A stretch of 64,000 nucleotides of DNA, from the NCBI GenBank assembly GCA_946220865.1, contig CAMJYM010000001.1, positions 1 to 64,000 of the forward strand, read 5' to 3'. This DNA comes from an uncultured Clostridia bacterium. GTDB taxonomy: Bacteria; Bacillota; Clostridia; Saccharofermentanales; DTU023. The translations under genes were made by a program, and so were the position numbers. The notes below the pieces were generated by a model. It was given only the letters and a program-made list of their open reading frames with translations. It was not told the DNA's origin and did not search any database. Each line of letters begins with the position of its first letter. Positions within the stretch are counted from its first letter, which is position 1. Shown in pieces: positions 1 to 6,675 of the stretch.

Positions 1-750
1 GATATAACCTGAGCTGAAAATCTTAAACAGATAATACGCAATCAGAATAGGGCTAGTCGCTAAAAGAATGAGCCTTGGCTGAAAAATGCCCCGATCAGAA
101 CTTTTGGACATAAATTTCATAAGGAAGTAATAAAGATTAAAACCGGCCATTGGTTCCAGGCGATCAGAAAAATAATTATCAATCGCTCTTTCAGCTTCTA
201 AGGCAAAATGAGCATATTCAACATCAGATTTCTTAGCATCAGGACTTGAGATTTTATCAAAGTCATCAATCTTGTAAGGATAATGAATATCTGCCAAAAA
301 TGCTTTTATTTTTTCAGGATACAGGGTGTAAACACTTGGTTTTGTGTCTGTATTGTCGGTAAAAAATTGAGCAGCCGTAAGAAACACCAAAGCAGTTGTA
401 GAATTCGCGTCACTGAGCTTTTGCTCAAAACTTTGCTCCTTACCCAGGTTATCAAGTATTGCAATCATTTTATTAATTTGATAATCATAACTTCCTTCAA
501 ATCTTTCTACGAATTCATCGCCTAAATCCTTAGCTAAGAGCCTCACCTGACTGAGCCAATAGCCTTTAGACTTGATGTTTGAACTAATATAATGACGATA
601 AATATCCCTCTGTTGTTCAAAAATAGATGGTGACTGTACTTGCAGATACAGGGACCAAACAAGAAAAAACAAAAGAAGGACAGAAAGTAAACGCCGAAGC
701 GTTTTATCTCGAAAAAGTGCTAAAACTTCAAGGCGCTTAACAGTAAAAAT
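1..750 (-). CDS. Unidentified membrane protein, 3' end beyond left window edge
   Basis: Read on the minus strand, this frame stays open for 250 codons from position 750 to the window edge, so the gene is partial. The start is inferred to be ATT (750-748): AGGAGG lies 7 nt upstream, an in-frame TAA lies 24-22 nt before the ATT, and no ATG/GTG/TTG is near it. The predicted N-terminus is short and basic, followed by a strong hydrophobic segment (about residues 20-37, RRLLSVLLLFFLVW), then about 190 polar residues rich in Tyr/Asp/Lys, then another hydrophobic segment near residue 230-245. One helix, a large external loop and further helices is the topology of ABC-2 type permeases, but I do not recognise the family. 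The DNA is visibly richer in A+T than the ribosomal genes next door, which may indicate transfer. Function unknown. Confidence 0.72.
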   Translation of the reverse strand, partial: MFTVKRLEVLALFRDKTLRRLLSVLLLFFLVWSLYLQVQSPSIFEQQRDIYRHYISSNIKSKGYWLSQVRLLAKDLGDEFVERFEGSYDYQINKMIAILDNLGKEQSFEQKLSDANSTTALVFLTAAQFFTDNTDTKPSVYTLYPEKIKAFLADIHYPYKIDDFDKISSPDAKKSDVEYAHFALEAERAIDNYFSDRLEPMAGFNLYYFLMKFMSKSSDRGIFQPRLILLATSPILIAYYLFKIFSSGYI

Positions 751-801
751 ATTCGATCCTCCTTTTCTTCTTTATATATAAATAATAGAATTTATGAAAT
801 A

Positions 802-807
802 AGTATA
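802..807 (-). promoter_or_regulatory. Possible -10 box for the left-edge membrane gene
   Basis: The minus strand reads TATACT here, with a weak TTAAGC 16 nt upstream, about 50 nt before the AGGAGG of the left-edge gene. The rest of 751-988 is A+T-rich intergenic DNA with only the rplS terminator in it. The -35 match is poor, so this is a tentative promoter. Confidence 0.3.
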
Positions 808-939
808 CTACTATTAGTTTGTTGCTTAAACACAGAAATAAAGAAGAACATCGAAATCTAAAAAGATCCAGGCGCTGATTCCTGGAGCTAAGTAATAGCG
901 AGAAAATTCAAGTGATCATCGTGATAAATGGGTAACACA

Positions 940-963
940 AAAGGAGAGCCGAAGCTCTCCTTT
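940..963 (-). terminator. rplS terminator with UUCG tetraloop
   Basis: A perfect 10-bp stem (AAAGGAGAGC / GCTCTCCTTT) closes a 4-nt loop that reads TTCG on the minus strand with a C-G closing pair, the classic extra-stable C(UUCG)G tetraloop. T-rich sequence follows on both sides, so it could stop transcription from rplS (minus) and from the plus strand. It lies 26 nt past the rplS stop codon. Confidence 0.85.
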
Positions 964-988
964 CTTTTTGATCCAAAACAGTCTGCTC

Positions 989-1345
989 TCAGTCTTTTTT
1001 GGCAGCCAGTTTTTCGCGCACTTTGGCGCTCTTCCCCACACGATCGCGCAGATAATAAAGTTTGGCACGACGCACACGACCTTTGCGCACGATCTCGATT
1101 TTGTCGATACGGGGCGAATGGACGGGCAGTACACGTTCGACGCCGACGCCATAGCTCAGACGACGAATCGTGATTGATTCATTGAGTCCGGCTCCGCGGC
1201 GGCCGATTACGGTCCCTTCAAAAACCTGAATACGGCTGCGATCGCCTTCTTTAATCATCAGATGGGCGCGCACATAATCGCCGATATCCACATTTTTATA
1301 ATCGTTCTTCAGGTATTCCTGTTCAACGGCTTTAACAATGTCCAT
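989..1345 (-). CDS. rplS: 50S ribosomal protein L19
   Basis: The 118-residue product has the L19 pattern: an N-terminal helix (MDIVKAVEQEYLK), the SH3-like barrel with GDYVRAHLMIKEGDRSRIQ and FEGTVIGRRGAG, and the basic C-terminal KGRVRRAKLYYLRD. L19 sits at the interface of the 30S and 50S subunits near helix 14 of 16S rRNA. Length is normal for the family. AGGAGG precedes the ATG. It lies after trmD as in most Bacillota but has its own strong promoter at 1419-1447, giving a leader of about 66 nt, and its own terminator at 940-963, so it can be made independently of the rpsP-trmD genes. Confidence 0.98.
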   Translation of the reverse strand: MDIVKAVEQEYLKNDYKNVDIGDYVRAHLMIKEGDRSRIQVFEGTVIGRRGAGLNESITIRRLSYGVGVERVLPVHSPRIDKIEIVRKGRVRRAKLYYLRDRVGKSAKVREKLAAKKD

Positions 1346-1418
1346 ATTGCGTATCCTCCTTCCCTTGACAGGTGTTCATACACGCAATTGCAGCGGACCA
1401 CCCCTTTTTGACCTAGCA

Positions 1419-1447
1419 ATCATATCTGTACCTTGAGATTTTGTCAA
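1419..1447 (-). promoter_or_regulatory. rplS promoter (TTGACA-17-TATGAT)
   Basis: Minus-strand TTGACA (1447-1442) is separated by 17 nt from TATGAT (1424-1419), a near-perfect vegetative sigma promoter. Predicted transcription start is near 1412, leaving a leader of about 66 nt before the rplS ATG. I saw no convincing long structure in that leader. Confidence 0.85.
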
Positions 1448-1460
1448 GAAAACAGGTCAA

Positions 1461-1503
1461 TTCTCTTGTTAATTCACGCTTTAATTAAGCTTCTCTTGTT
1501 AAT
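1461..1503. repeat. 13-bp direct repeat spanning the trmD stop codon
   Basis: TTCTCTTGTTAAT occurs at 1461-1473 and again at 1491-1503, a 30-bp period. The second copy contains the trmD stop (TAA on the minus strand, 1501-1499). The unit between the copies is A+T-rich. It looks like a small tandem duplication just behind trmD; no function is evident. Confidence 0.6.
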
Positions 1504-2311
1504 CGTCCTTTTCTTCCTTTTTCATCTGTTCTCCGGGCAGCAGAGGCAGAGAAGCCTTAGTTTTCTGCTCTCTGGCCTCCAGCCAGGTTCTGATCTCTTC
1601 ATGGGTCATGGGAAGCTTCGTCAGCAGCTCAGGCCGCCTTTTCAGAGTGAGATCAAGGGCGGCGTGCTGGCGCCAGGCTTCTATGCGGGCGGCGTGTCCG
1701 GACAGGAGCAGCTCAGGAACGGCTCTGCCCCTCCACTCAGCGGGGCGTGTGTACTGAGGCTCCTCCAGCAGGCCGGAAGCAATGCTCTCCTTCAGCCAGG
1801 CTTCGGCTGCAGGCAGCACGCCGGGGAGCATACGGGATATAACATCGATAAGGACAGCTGAGGCCAGTTCACCGCCAGTCAGCACATAGTCTCCGATGGA
1901 AAGCTCTTCCGCCTCACATTCATCCAGCACGCGCTGATCGACGCCCTCATAATGGCCGCAAAGCAAGATCAGATGGTCGAGTTCCGAGAGCTCCCTGGCC
2001 TTCTGCTGATCCAGAACGCGTCCGCGCGGGGAGAGATAAATCAGCTTTTCACGGCCTTCACCATGGGACTGACGGAAATCATCCTTTGCTTTGGTCACGC
2101 TCTGAAAAACAGGTTCGGCCATCATCAGCATGCCGACACCACCCCCATAGAGGGCATCGTCTACTTTTCCATATTCGTTCACCGCAAAATCACGGATCTG
2201 AATAAACTCGAGCTCATAAAGCCCACGTTCCACTGCTCTGCCGCCGATTGAAGAAAGGGCGGAAGCTTTAATGATTTCCGGGAATAGGCTAAGACAGGTG
2301 AAGCGTTTCAA
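1499..2311 (-). CDS. trmD: tRNA (guanine-N1)-methyltransferase TrmD
   Basis: TrmD uses S-adenosylmethionine to methylate G37 of tRNAs carrying a G at position 36, preventing +1 frameshifts. The SPOUT trefoil-knot motifs are visible: YGGGVGMLMM near residue 55, YLSPRGRVLDQQ, the LLCGHYEGVDQRV loop and SIGDYVLTGGE that binds the cofactor. I place the start at a TTG (2311-2309) because AGAGG lies 8 nt upstream and the protein then begins LKRFTCLSLFPE, matching the usual TrmD N-terminus; this gives 270 residues. An upstream ATG at 2344 would add 11 residues unlike the family. It is the last gene of the rpsP-khpA-rimM-trmD set. The C-terminus is charged (KKEEKDD). Confidence 0.96.
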   Translation of the reverse strand: MKRFTCLSLFPEIIKASALSSIGGRAVERGLYELEFIQIRDFAVNEYGKVDDALYGGGVGMLMMAEPVFQSVTKAKDDFRQSHGEGREKLIYLSPRGRVLDQQKARELSELDHLILLCGHYEGVDQRVLDECEAEELSIGDYVLTGGELASAVLIDVISRMLPGVLPAAEAWLKESIASGLLEEPQYTRPAEWRGRAVPELLLSGHAARIEAWRQHAALDLTLKRRPELLTKLPMTHEEIRTWLEAREQKTKASLPLLPGEQMKKEEKDD

Positions 2312-2514
2312 TGAGCAGACCTCTTTAGTGAAACAGCGAAACATTTCATACTAAATGAAAATGCTTCCGCAGCGCAATTCAGTATCCACCGTTTTCTGCT
2401 CACTTAACATTGATTAAGCCATGTGAATCAGATGAAATACCGAAGCAAAAAGCGAATGAACAAGCTTGGAAAACAGGTCCGTCCTGGAGTCCGGAAAGCC
2501 TAAGCAAGCGGTCA

Positions 2515-3066
2515 TCACGGCGCTTCTTTTTTGCCCTGGACTTCACGATAGACTTCGTAGAGGCCATCCGGCAATTCCAGCTCCAGCGTGCCTGCAGCGA
2601 TATCTACCCGCTTCAGAATCTTGCGGAGAACGGGAATATAAATATCCGGCTCACCATTCTTGCAGACACGAAGCAAATCCTGTACCCCGTTGGAACTGAC
2701 CTCAGCCACAGTGCCAAGCAGGCCACGTTGGCGATCGACCACACGGCAGCCCTCAAGATCACAGCTATACCAGCTGTTTTCCCCTAAGGGAAGGGCGAGT
2801 TCCCGGGGGATTGACAGATAAAGACCCGTCAGCTTTTCCGCTTCTTCCCGGCTGTTGATTCCGTCAAAGCGCAAAAAAACCTGATTGCCGCTGAGTGAGG
2901 CGTGGACGATACGAAGTTCACGCACGCATTCACCTTCTTCGGTTTCAGCACGACAGGTCCGCAGAGAAAGAAAGCGTTCAGGCTCATCTGCAGAGGCGCG
3001 GACTGCGATTTCACCTTTTAGTCCGCGAGCTTTGAGAAGTTTACCGCAGATGAGTCTTTCACGCAT
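2515..3066 (-). CDS. rimM: 16S rRNA processing protein RimM
   Basis: RimM binds ribosomal protein S19 and helps mature the head of the 30S subunit. The 183-residue protein has the N-terminal RimM barrel (CGKLLKARGLKGEIAVR) and a C-terminal PRC-barrel containing DLEGCRVVD, GTVAEVSSNGVQDLLRV and YIPVLRKILKRVD, the typical order and length. GGGAG lies 10 nt before the ATG. It sits between khpA and trmD as in most Bacillota. About 200 nt separate it from trmD. Confidence 0.96.
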   Translation of the reverse strand: MRERLICGKLLKARGLKGEIAVRASADEPERFLSLRTCRAETEEGECVRELRIVHASLSGNQVFLRFDGINSREEAEKLTGLYLSIPRELALPLGENSWYSCDLEGCRVVDRQRGLLGTVAEVSSNGVQDLLRVCKNGEPDIYIPVLRKILKRVDIAAGTLELELPDGLYEVYREVQGKKEAP

Positions 3067-3093
3067 AAGCTAAAGTCTCCCTAACTGCTCTTG

Positions 3094-3324
3094 TTATTCG
3101 ACGATATCGACTAAAATGCGTTCGCCAAGAGTGTTGCCTTTGGCCTTCATGATGGACCTGATGGCCTGTGCACGGCGTCCGCCGCGGCCAATGACACGAC
3201 CCATATCCTCAGGATTGACGCGCAGTTCGAGCACCGTCCCGGAACGGCTTTGGCTGCAGTTGATCTCGATATCCTCAGGATGTTCGACCAGAGGCTCGAC
3301 CAGGGTTTTTAAGAGTTCTTCCAT
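3094..3324 (-). CDS. khpA: KH-domain RNA-binding protein KhpA
   Basis: This 76-residue protein is a single type II KH domain with the GxxG loop in VIGRGGRRAQAIRSI and a C-terminal ERILVDIVE strand. In firmicutes KhpA pairs with KhpB (Jag/EloR) and binds many RNAs, affecting cell elongation. GAGG lies 7 nt before the ATG. It sits between rpsP and rimM, its conserved position. Length and motif leave little doubt about the family. Confidence 0.95.
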   Translation of the reverse strand: MEELLKTLVEPLVEHPEDIEINCSQSRSGTVLELRVNPEDMGRVIGRGGRRAQAIRSIMKAKGNTLGERILVDIVE

Positions 3325-3335
3325 ACCATGGCCTC

Positions 3336-3581
3336 TTATTCAAGAGCGCCGGCTTTTTTAAGCAGGGCACGCACGGTTTCAGTGGGCTGAGCGCCTTTCT
3401 TCATCCATTCTTTGGCTTTTTCGATGTCGATATTGATACTTGCGGGATCTGTGCCCGGGTTGTAATTGCCGATTTCTTCAATGTTGCGACCATCTCTGGG
3501 ATAGCGGGAGTCGGCGACGACCACGCGGTAATAGGGCTGTTTCTTCATACCCACACGTTTTAAGCGAATTTTGACTGCCAT
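3336..3581 (-). CDS. rpsP: 30S ribosomal protein S16
   Basis: The 81-residue product opens with MAVKIRLKRVGMKKQPYYRV and VVADSRYPRDGR, the S16 signature, and ends in the AL-rich tail. S16 binds 16S rRNA early in 30S assembly. AGGAGG lies 7 nt before the ATG. It is the first gene of rpsP-khpA-rimM-trmD and lies 50 nt after ffh, so read-through from the ylxM-ffh transcript is likely because I see no terminator between them. Confidence 0.98.
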   Translation of the reverse strand: MAVKIRLKRVGMKKQPYYRVVVADSRYPRDGRNIEEIGNYNPGTDPASINIDIEKAKEWMKKGAQPTETVRALLKKAGALE

Positions 3582-3631
3582 TTTCAGTTCCTCCTGAATG
3601 TGTTTTAATTTTAATATATTTGTGAACAGGT

Positions 3632-4978
3632 CTAGAAAGGAAGCTTCCTGCCAAAAAGTCGACTGAGCTGGCCTTTCTTTCCCCTGAACATCCCACCAAA
3701 TTTTTTCATCATCTTTTGCATGTCTTCATACTGGCGAACGACCCGATTGACATCCTGAACCGTGGTTCCGGAACCTTGAGCGATGCGTTTTCGCCTCGAC
3801 GCATCGAGCACTTTATAGTGATCGCGTTCGTAAGGTGTCATGGAGCGTATGATGGCGGCAAAACGATCAAACTGTTTAGGATCGAGCTGTGAAGTATCAA
3901 TTTTATTAGCTCCCGGGACCATAGAGAGCATGTCCTCCATCGACCCCATCTTTTTCATCTGCTCAAATTGATCCAGTAGGTCCTGCAGAGTGAACTGATT
4001 CTTCTGCAGACGTCGCATGGTTTTTTCAGCTTTTTCCTGATCCAGGTTCTGCTGGGCTTTTTCGATCAGACTGAGTACATCGCCCATGCCCAGAATACGC
4101 GAGGCCATGCGCTCCGGTTTAAAGCTCTCGAAAGCGTCAAGCTTCTCACCTGTCGCAATCATTTTAATGGGCTTTCCCGTCATCTGGCGGATAGAGAGCG
4201 CCGCGCCGCCGCGGGCATCGCCGTCCAATTTGGTCATGATAAAACCGTCGAGGCCGATGCGCTTATCAAATTCCAGGGCCACATTGACGGCTTCCTGACC
4301 GATCATGGCGTCGACAACCAGCAGTTTCTCTGTAGGCTTGACCGCTTCGGCAATTTCTTCCAGTTCTGACATGAGCTCATCATCAATGGTCATGCGGCCA
4401 GCGGTATCGACAATTAAGGTATCAAGCAAAAGATAGCGGGCACGAGCTTCGCCGTCCCGGGCTATCTTGGCGGCCGATTTTTCTTCTGGATCGATATAAA
4501 CGGGGACATCAATCTGCTCGGCCAGAACCTTCAGCTGTTCCTGAGCGGCCGGGCGATGAACGTCCACCGAAACGAGCATGGGTTTCTTGCCCTTTTCTTT
4601 GAGACTGCGGGCCAGCTTTGCCGCTGTCGTGGTTTTACCGGCGCCCTGTAAGCCATAGAGCATAATCACCGTGAAGCCGCTGGGAGAAACAGCGATTTTA
4701 CTTTCGCCGCCGCCCAGAATATTGATGAGTTCCTCATTGACGATTTTGACCACCTGCTGGCCAGGGGTCAGACTTTGCATGACCTCAGAGCCTTTGCAGC
4801 GCTCGCTGATGGACGAGGTGAAGCTTTTGACCACCTGATAGTTGACATCCGCTTCCAACAGAGCCAGTCGGATTTCTCGCATCATCTCTTTGAGGTCTTT
4901 TTCGCCGATGCGGGCTTTGCCCTTCATACGGTCTGTGATGGCCTGAAGCTTGTCGCTCAGGGCAGAAAAAATCGCCAT
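3632..4978 (-). CDS. ffh: Signal recognition particle GTPase Ffh
   Basis: Ffh binds signal sequences and 4.5S/SRP RNA and docks with FtsY at the membrane. The N domain (residues 1-90) is followed by the G domain with GLQGAGKTTTAAKLA (G1), DVHRPAAQEQL, DTAGRMTIDDE (G3), TKLDGDARGG (G4/G5), then a Met-rich M domain with RRKRIAQGSGTTVQDVN. I start at the ATG at 4978 (MAIFSALSDKL), preceded by AAAGGAG at 5 nt; the open frame begins 18 codons earlier without family similarity. That gives 448 residues, normal for Ffh. It follows ylxM in the same transcript. The SRP RNA gene was not found in this window. Confidence 0.98.
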   Translation of the reverse strand: MAIFSALSDKLQAITDRMKGKARIGEKDLKEMMREIRLALLEADVNYQVVKSFTSSISERCKGSEVMQSLTPGQQVVKIVNEELINILGGGESKIAVSPSGFTVIMLYGLQGAGKTTTAAKLARSLKEKGKKPMLVSVDVHRPAAQEQLKVLAEQIDVPVYIDPEEKSAAKIARDGEARARYLLLDTLIVDTAGRMTIDDELMSELEEIAEAVKPTEKLLVVDAMIGQEAVNVALEFDKRIGLDGFIMTKLDGDARGGAALSIRQMTGKPIKMIATGEKLDAFESFKPERMASRILGMGDVLSLIEKAQQNLDQEKAEKTMRRLQKNQFTLQDLLDQFEQMKKMGSMEDMLSMVPGANKIDTSQLDPKQFDRFAAIIRSMTPYERDHYKVLDASRRKRIAQGSGTTVQDVNRVVRQYEDMQKMMKKFGGMFRGKKGQLSRLFGRKLPF

Positions 4979-5143
4979 ACCGGCTCCTTTCATCATCAGT
5001 CTGAGTCTCTTCAGCCCGCAGGCCGAGAGCATAATCGCAATTTATTTAATCTCTGGCGGCTTGCTTCTTCGTCAGCTTTTGCGCTTCGACTAAAGCGCGA
5101 CTGGCTTTGCTCAATGGTGCAAGAACCGCCTGTCTAAAGTCTT

Positions 5144-5482
5144 TCAGGTTTCCAGCATGGTCAGAAGTTCAGAGATAATCCTTTTATTCTCTTCTGGAGG
5201 TGCCTCCAGGGCTTCTCTCAACTTCTGAACCAGCAGTTTATTTCTGTTTATCAGCTCTAACTTACGATCTATTTCTTCGAGGCGTTCATAGCCTTTGCGC
5301 AGATTTTCGTGAACCGCCTGACGGCTGATCCCCAATGTTTCAGCCACTTCGGCTAAAGTAAAATCTTCATCAAAGCTCAGATGAAAAATGGCCTGCTGAC
5401 GTTCCGTGAGCAGCCTGCCATAGCTGTCGAAAAGGCGTGCAGCCTCTGTATGTGTCGCTAGCTGTCTGAGATCAATCGCCAT
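5144..5482 (-). CDS. ylxM: YlxM family DNA-binding protein
   Basis: The 112-residue protein has a sigma-region-4-like helix-turn-helix (LTERQQAIFHL, FTLAEVAETLGISRQAVHENL, residues 25-65) followed by a coiled tail, which is the YlxM/SRP-operon partner of Ffh. YlxM enhances GTPase cycling of the SRP in some streptococci. Its start is unusual. A TTGACA-17-TATTCT promoter ends 7 nt before the ATG and there is no purine-rich Shine-Dalgarno, so the mRNA is predicted to begin at or one base before the AUG. An alternative is that a more distant promoter is used. A gap of 165 nt separates ylxM from ffh. Confidence 0.92.
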   Translation of the reverse strand: MAIDLRQLATHTEAARLFDSYGRLLTERQQAIFHLSFDEDFTLAEVAETLGISRQAVHENLRKGYERLEEIDRKLELINRNKLLVQKLREALEAPPEENKRIISELLTMLET

Positions 5483-5489
5483 CTCAGGC

Positions 5490-5518
5490 AGAATAGCAGC
5501 TGCCTTTCATCCTGTCAA
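5490..5518 (-). promoter_or_regulatory. ylxM-ffh promoter, predicted leaderless
   Basis: Minus-strand TTGACA (5518-5513), a 17-nt spacer and TATTCT (5495-5490). Only 7 nt (GCCTGAG) lie between the -10 box and the ylxM ATG at 5482, so the normal start distance puts +1 at 5483 or 5482. Confidence 0.78.
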
Positions 5519-5671
5519 GCATTTTGCTTTACAGCGTTACCTGGATTCTCGCAATGATTTCTGCATCTGTGCTTTCCACTCATCAATGCATCAGCGTTTC
5601 GTTGAGATTTTTCGCTCTGCACTGGTATTACGCGTATTAATGCTCAATGGACTTCTTCGGGACGTCCCTCT

Positions 5672-6601
5672 TTACGCCTCTCCTTCGAGATTTTCCGGGA
5701 GAAGAGAGTTCACGTAAAAATCCGGGTCAAAATCCTGGAGATCATCTATGCCCTCACCCAGTCCCACGAAATAAAGGGGCAGAGAGGATTCTCTGACGAC
5801 GGCGAGAGCCACGCCTCCTTTGGCATTGCCATCGAGTTTGGTCAGAATTAAGCCGTCAACCGGGGTCGCCTCGTTAAAGGCTTTAGCCTGGACAAGCGCG
5901 TTCTGACCGGTCGTGGCATCAATCACGAGCAGGGTTTCCAGATGTGCTTCGGGAGCTTCTCTGAGGAGAATACGACGAATCTTAGAAAGTTCATCCATGA
6001 GGTTCTGCTTGTTGTGCAGGCGGCCGGCTGTATCTACGAGAAGTACATCAGCCTGACGGGAAAGCGCCGCATGAACGGCATCATAGACGACGGCGGCGGG
6101 GTCTCCACCCTCTTTGTTGGCAATGACCGGGCAGGAGGAGCGCTCGCCCCAAACCTGGAGCTGTTCTATTGCAGCAGCGCGGAAGGTGTCGGCAGCTGCA
6201 ATGACAGGCGACTTTCCTTCTTCCTGATAGCGTTTGGCTAGTTTACCGCAGGTGGTTGTCTTTCCCGTTCCGTTGACTCCCACCATGAGAAGTATGTTGA
6301 GCTTGCCGGCTTCCAGTTCGAAATTTTTACGAGGGCCAAGAATTTCCAGCATTTTCTCTCTGAGCGTCTTAAAAACGTGTTCGCTGCTGTTATCCCCGCT
6401 CTTCCTGATTTCATCTTTGAGGCTGTCAATGAGAAAGCTTGTCGCATCCATGCCAACATCAGCCTGGATCAGAGTCATTTCAAGCTCATCCAGCATGTCT
6501 TCATTAAAACGTCCCATCCCAGCAGCCATGCTGGTCATTTTGCGGCTGACAAAGTCACGGGTTTTTTTCAGTCCATCCTTAAATTTGGAAAAAATTCCCA
6601 T
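5672..6601 (-). CDS. ftsY: SRP receptor GTPase FtsY
   Basis: FtsY is the membrane-associated receptor that docks the Ffh-ribosome complex. The 309-residue protein has the four-helix N domain and the G domain with GVNGTGKTTTCGKLA (G1), DTFRAAAIEQL, DTAGRLHNKQNLMDEL (G3), TKLDGNAKGG (G4/G5) and the C-terminal GLGEGIDDLQDFD. It is a short form without the long acidic A domain of proteobacterial FtsY, and the N-terminal basic stretch (FSKFKDGLKKTR) probably serves as the membrane-targeting helix. AGGAGG lies 4 nt before the ATG. It follows smc in the same direction, its usual place. Confidence 0.98.
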   Translation of the reverse strand: MGIFSKFKDGLKKTRDFVSRKMTSMAAGMGRFNEDMLDELEMTLIQADVGMDATSFLIDSLKDEIRKSGDNSSEHVFKTLREKMLEILGPRKNFELEAGKLNILLMVGVNGTGKTTTCGKLAKRYQEEGKSPVIAAADTFRAAAIEQLQVWGERSSCPVIANKEGGDPAAVVYDAVHAALSRQADVLLVDTAGRLHNKQNLMDELSKIRRILLREAPEAHLETLLVIDATTGQNALVQAKAFNEATPVDGLILTKLDGNAKGGVALAVVRESSLPLYFVGLGEGIDDLQDFDPDFYVNSLLPENLEGEA

Positions 6602-6675
6602 ATATCCTCCTGATCCTCCTGATCATCGTCAGTTCTCTTAGCTCGGCACAGGGATTGTGGCAGGCCGATCTATTC

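Noticed and set aside
283..525. 80-codon plus-strand open frame in the A+T-rich left end
   Set aside because: It lies antisense to the 250-codon minus-strand frame that has AGGAGG and a membrane-protein pattern; no Shine-Dalgarno or similarity supports it.
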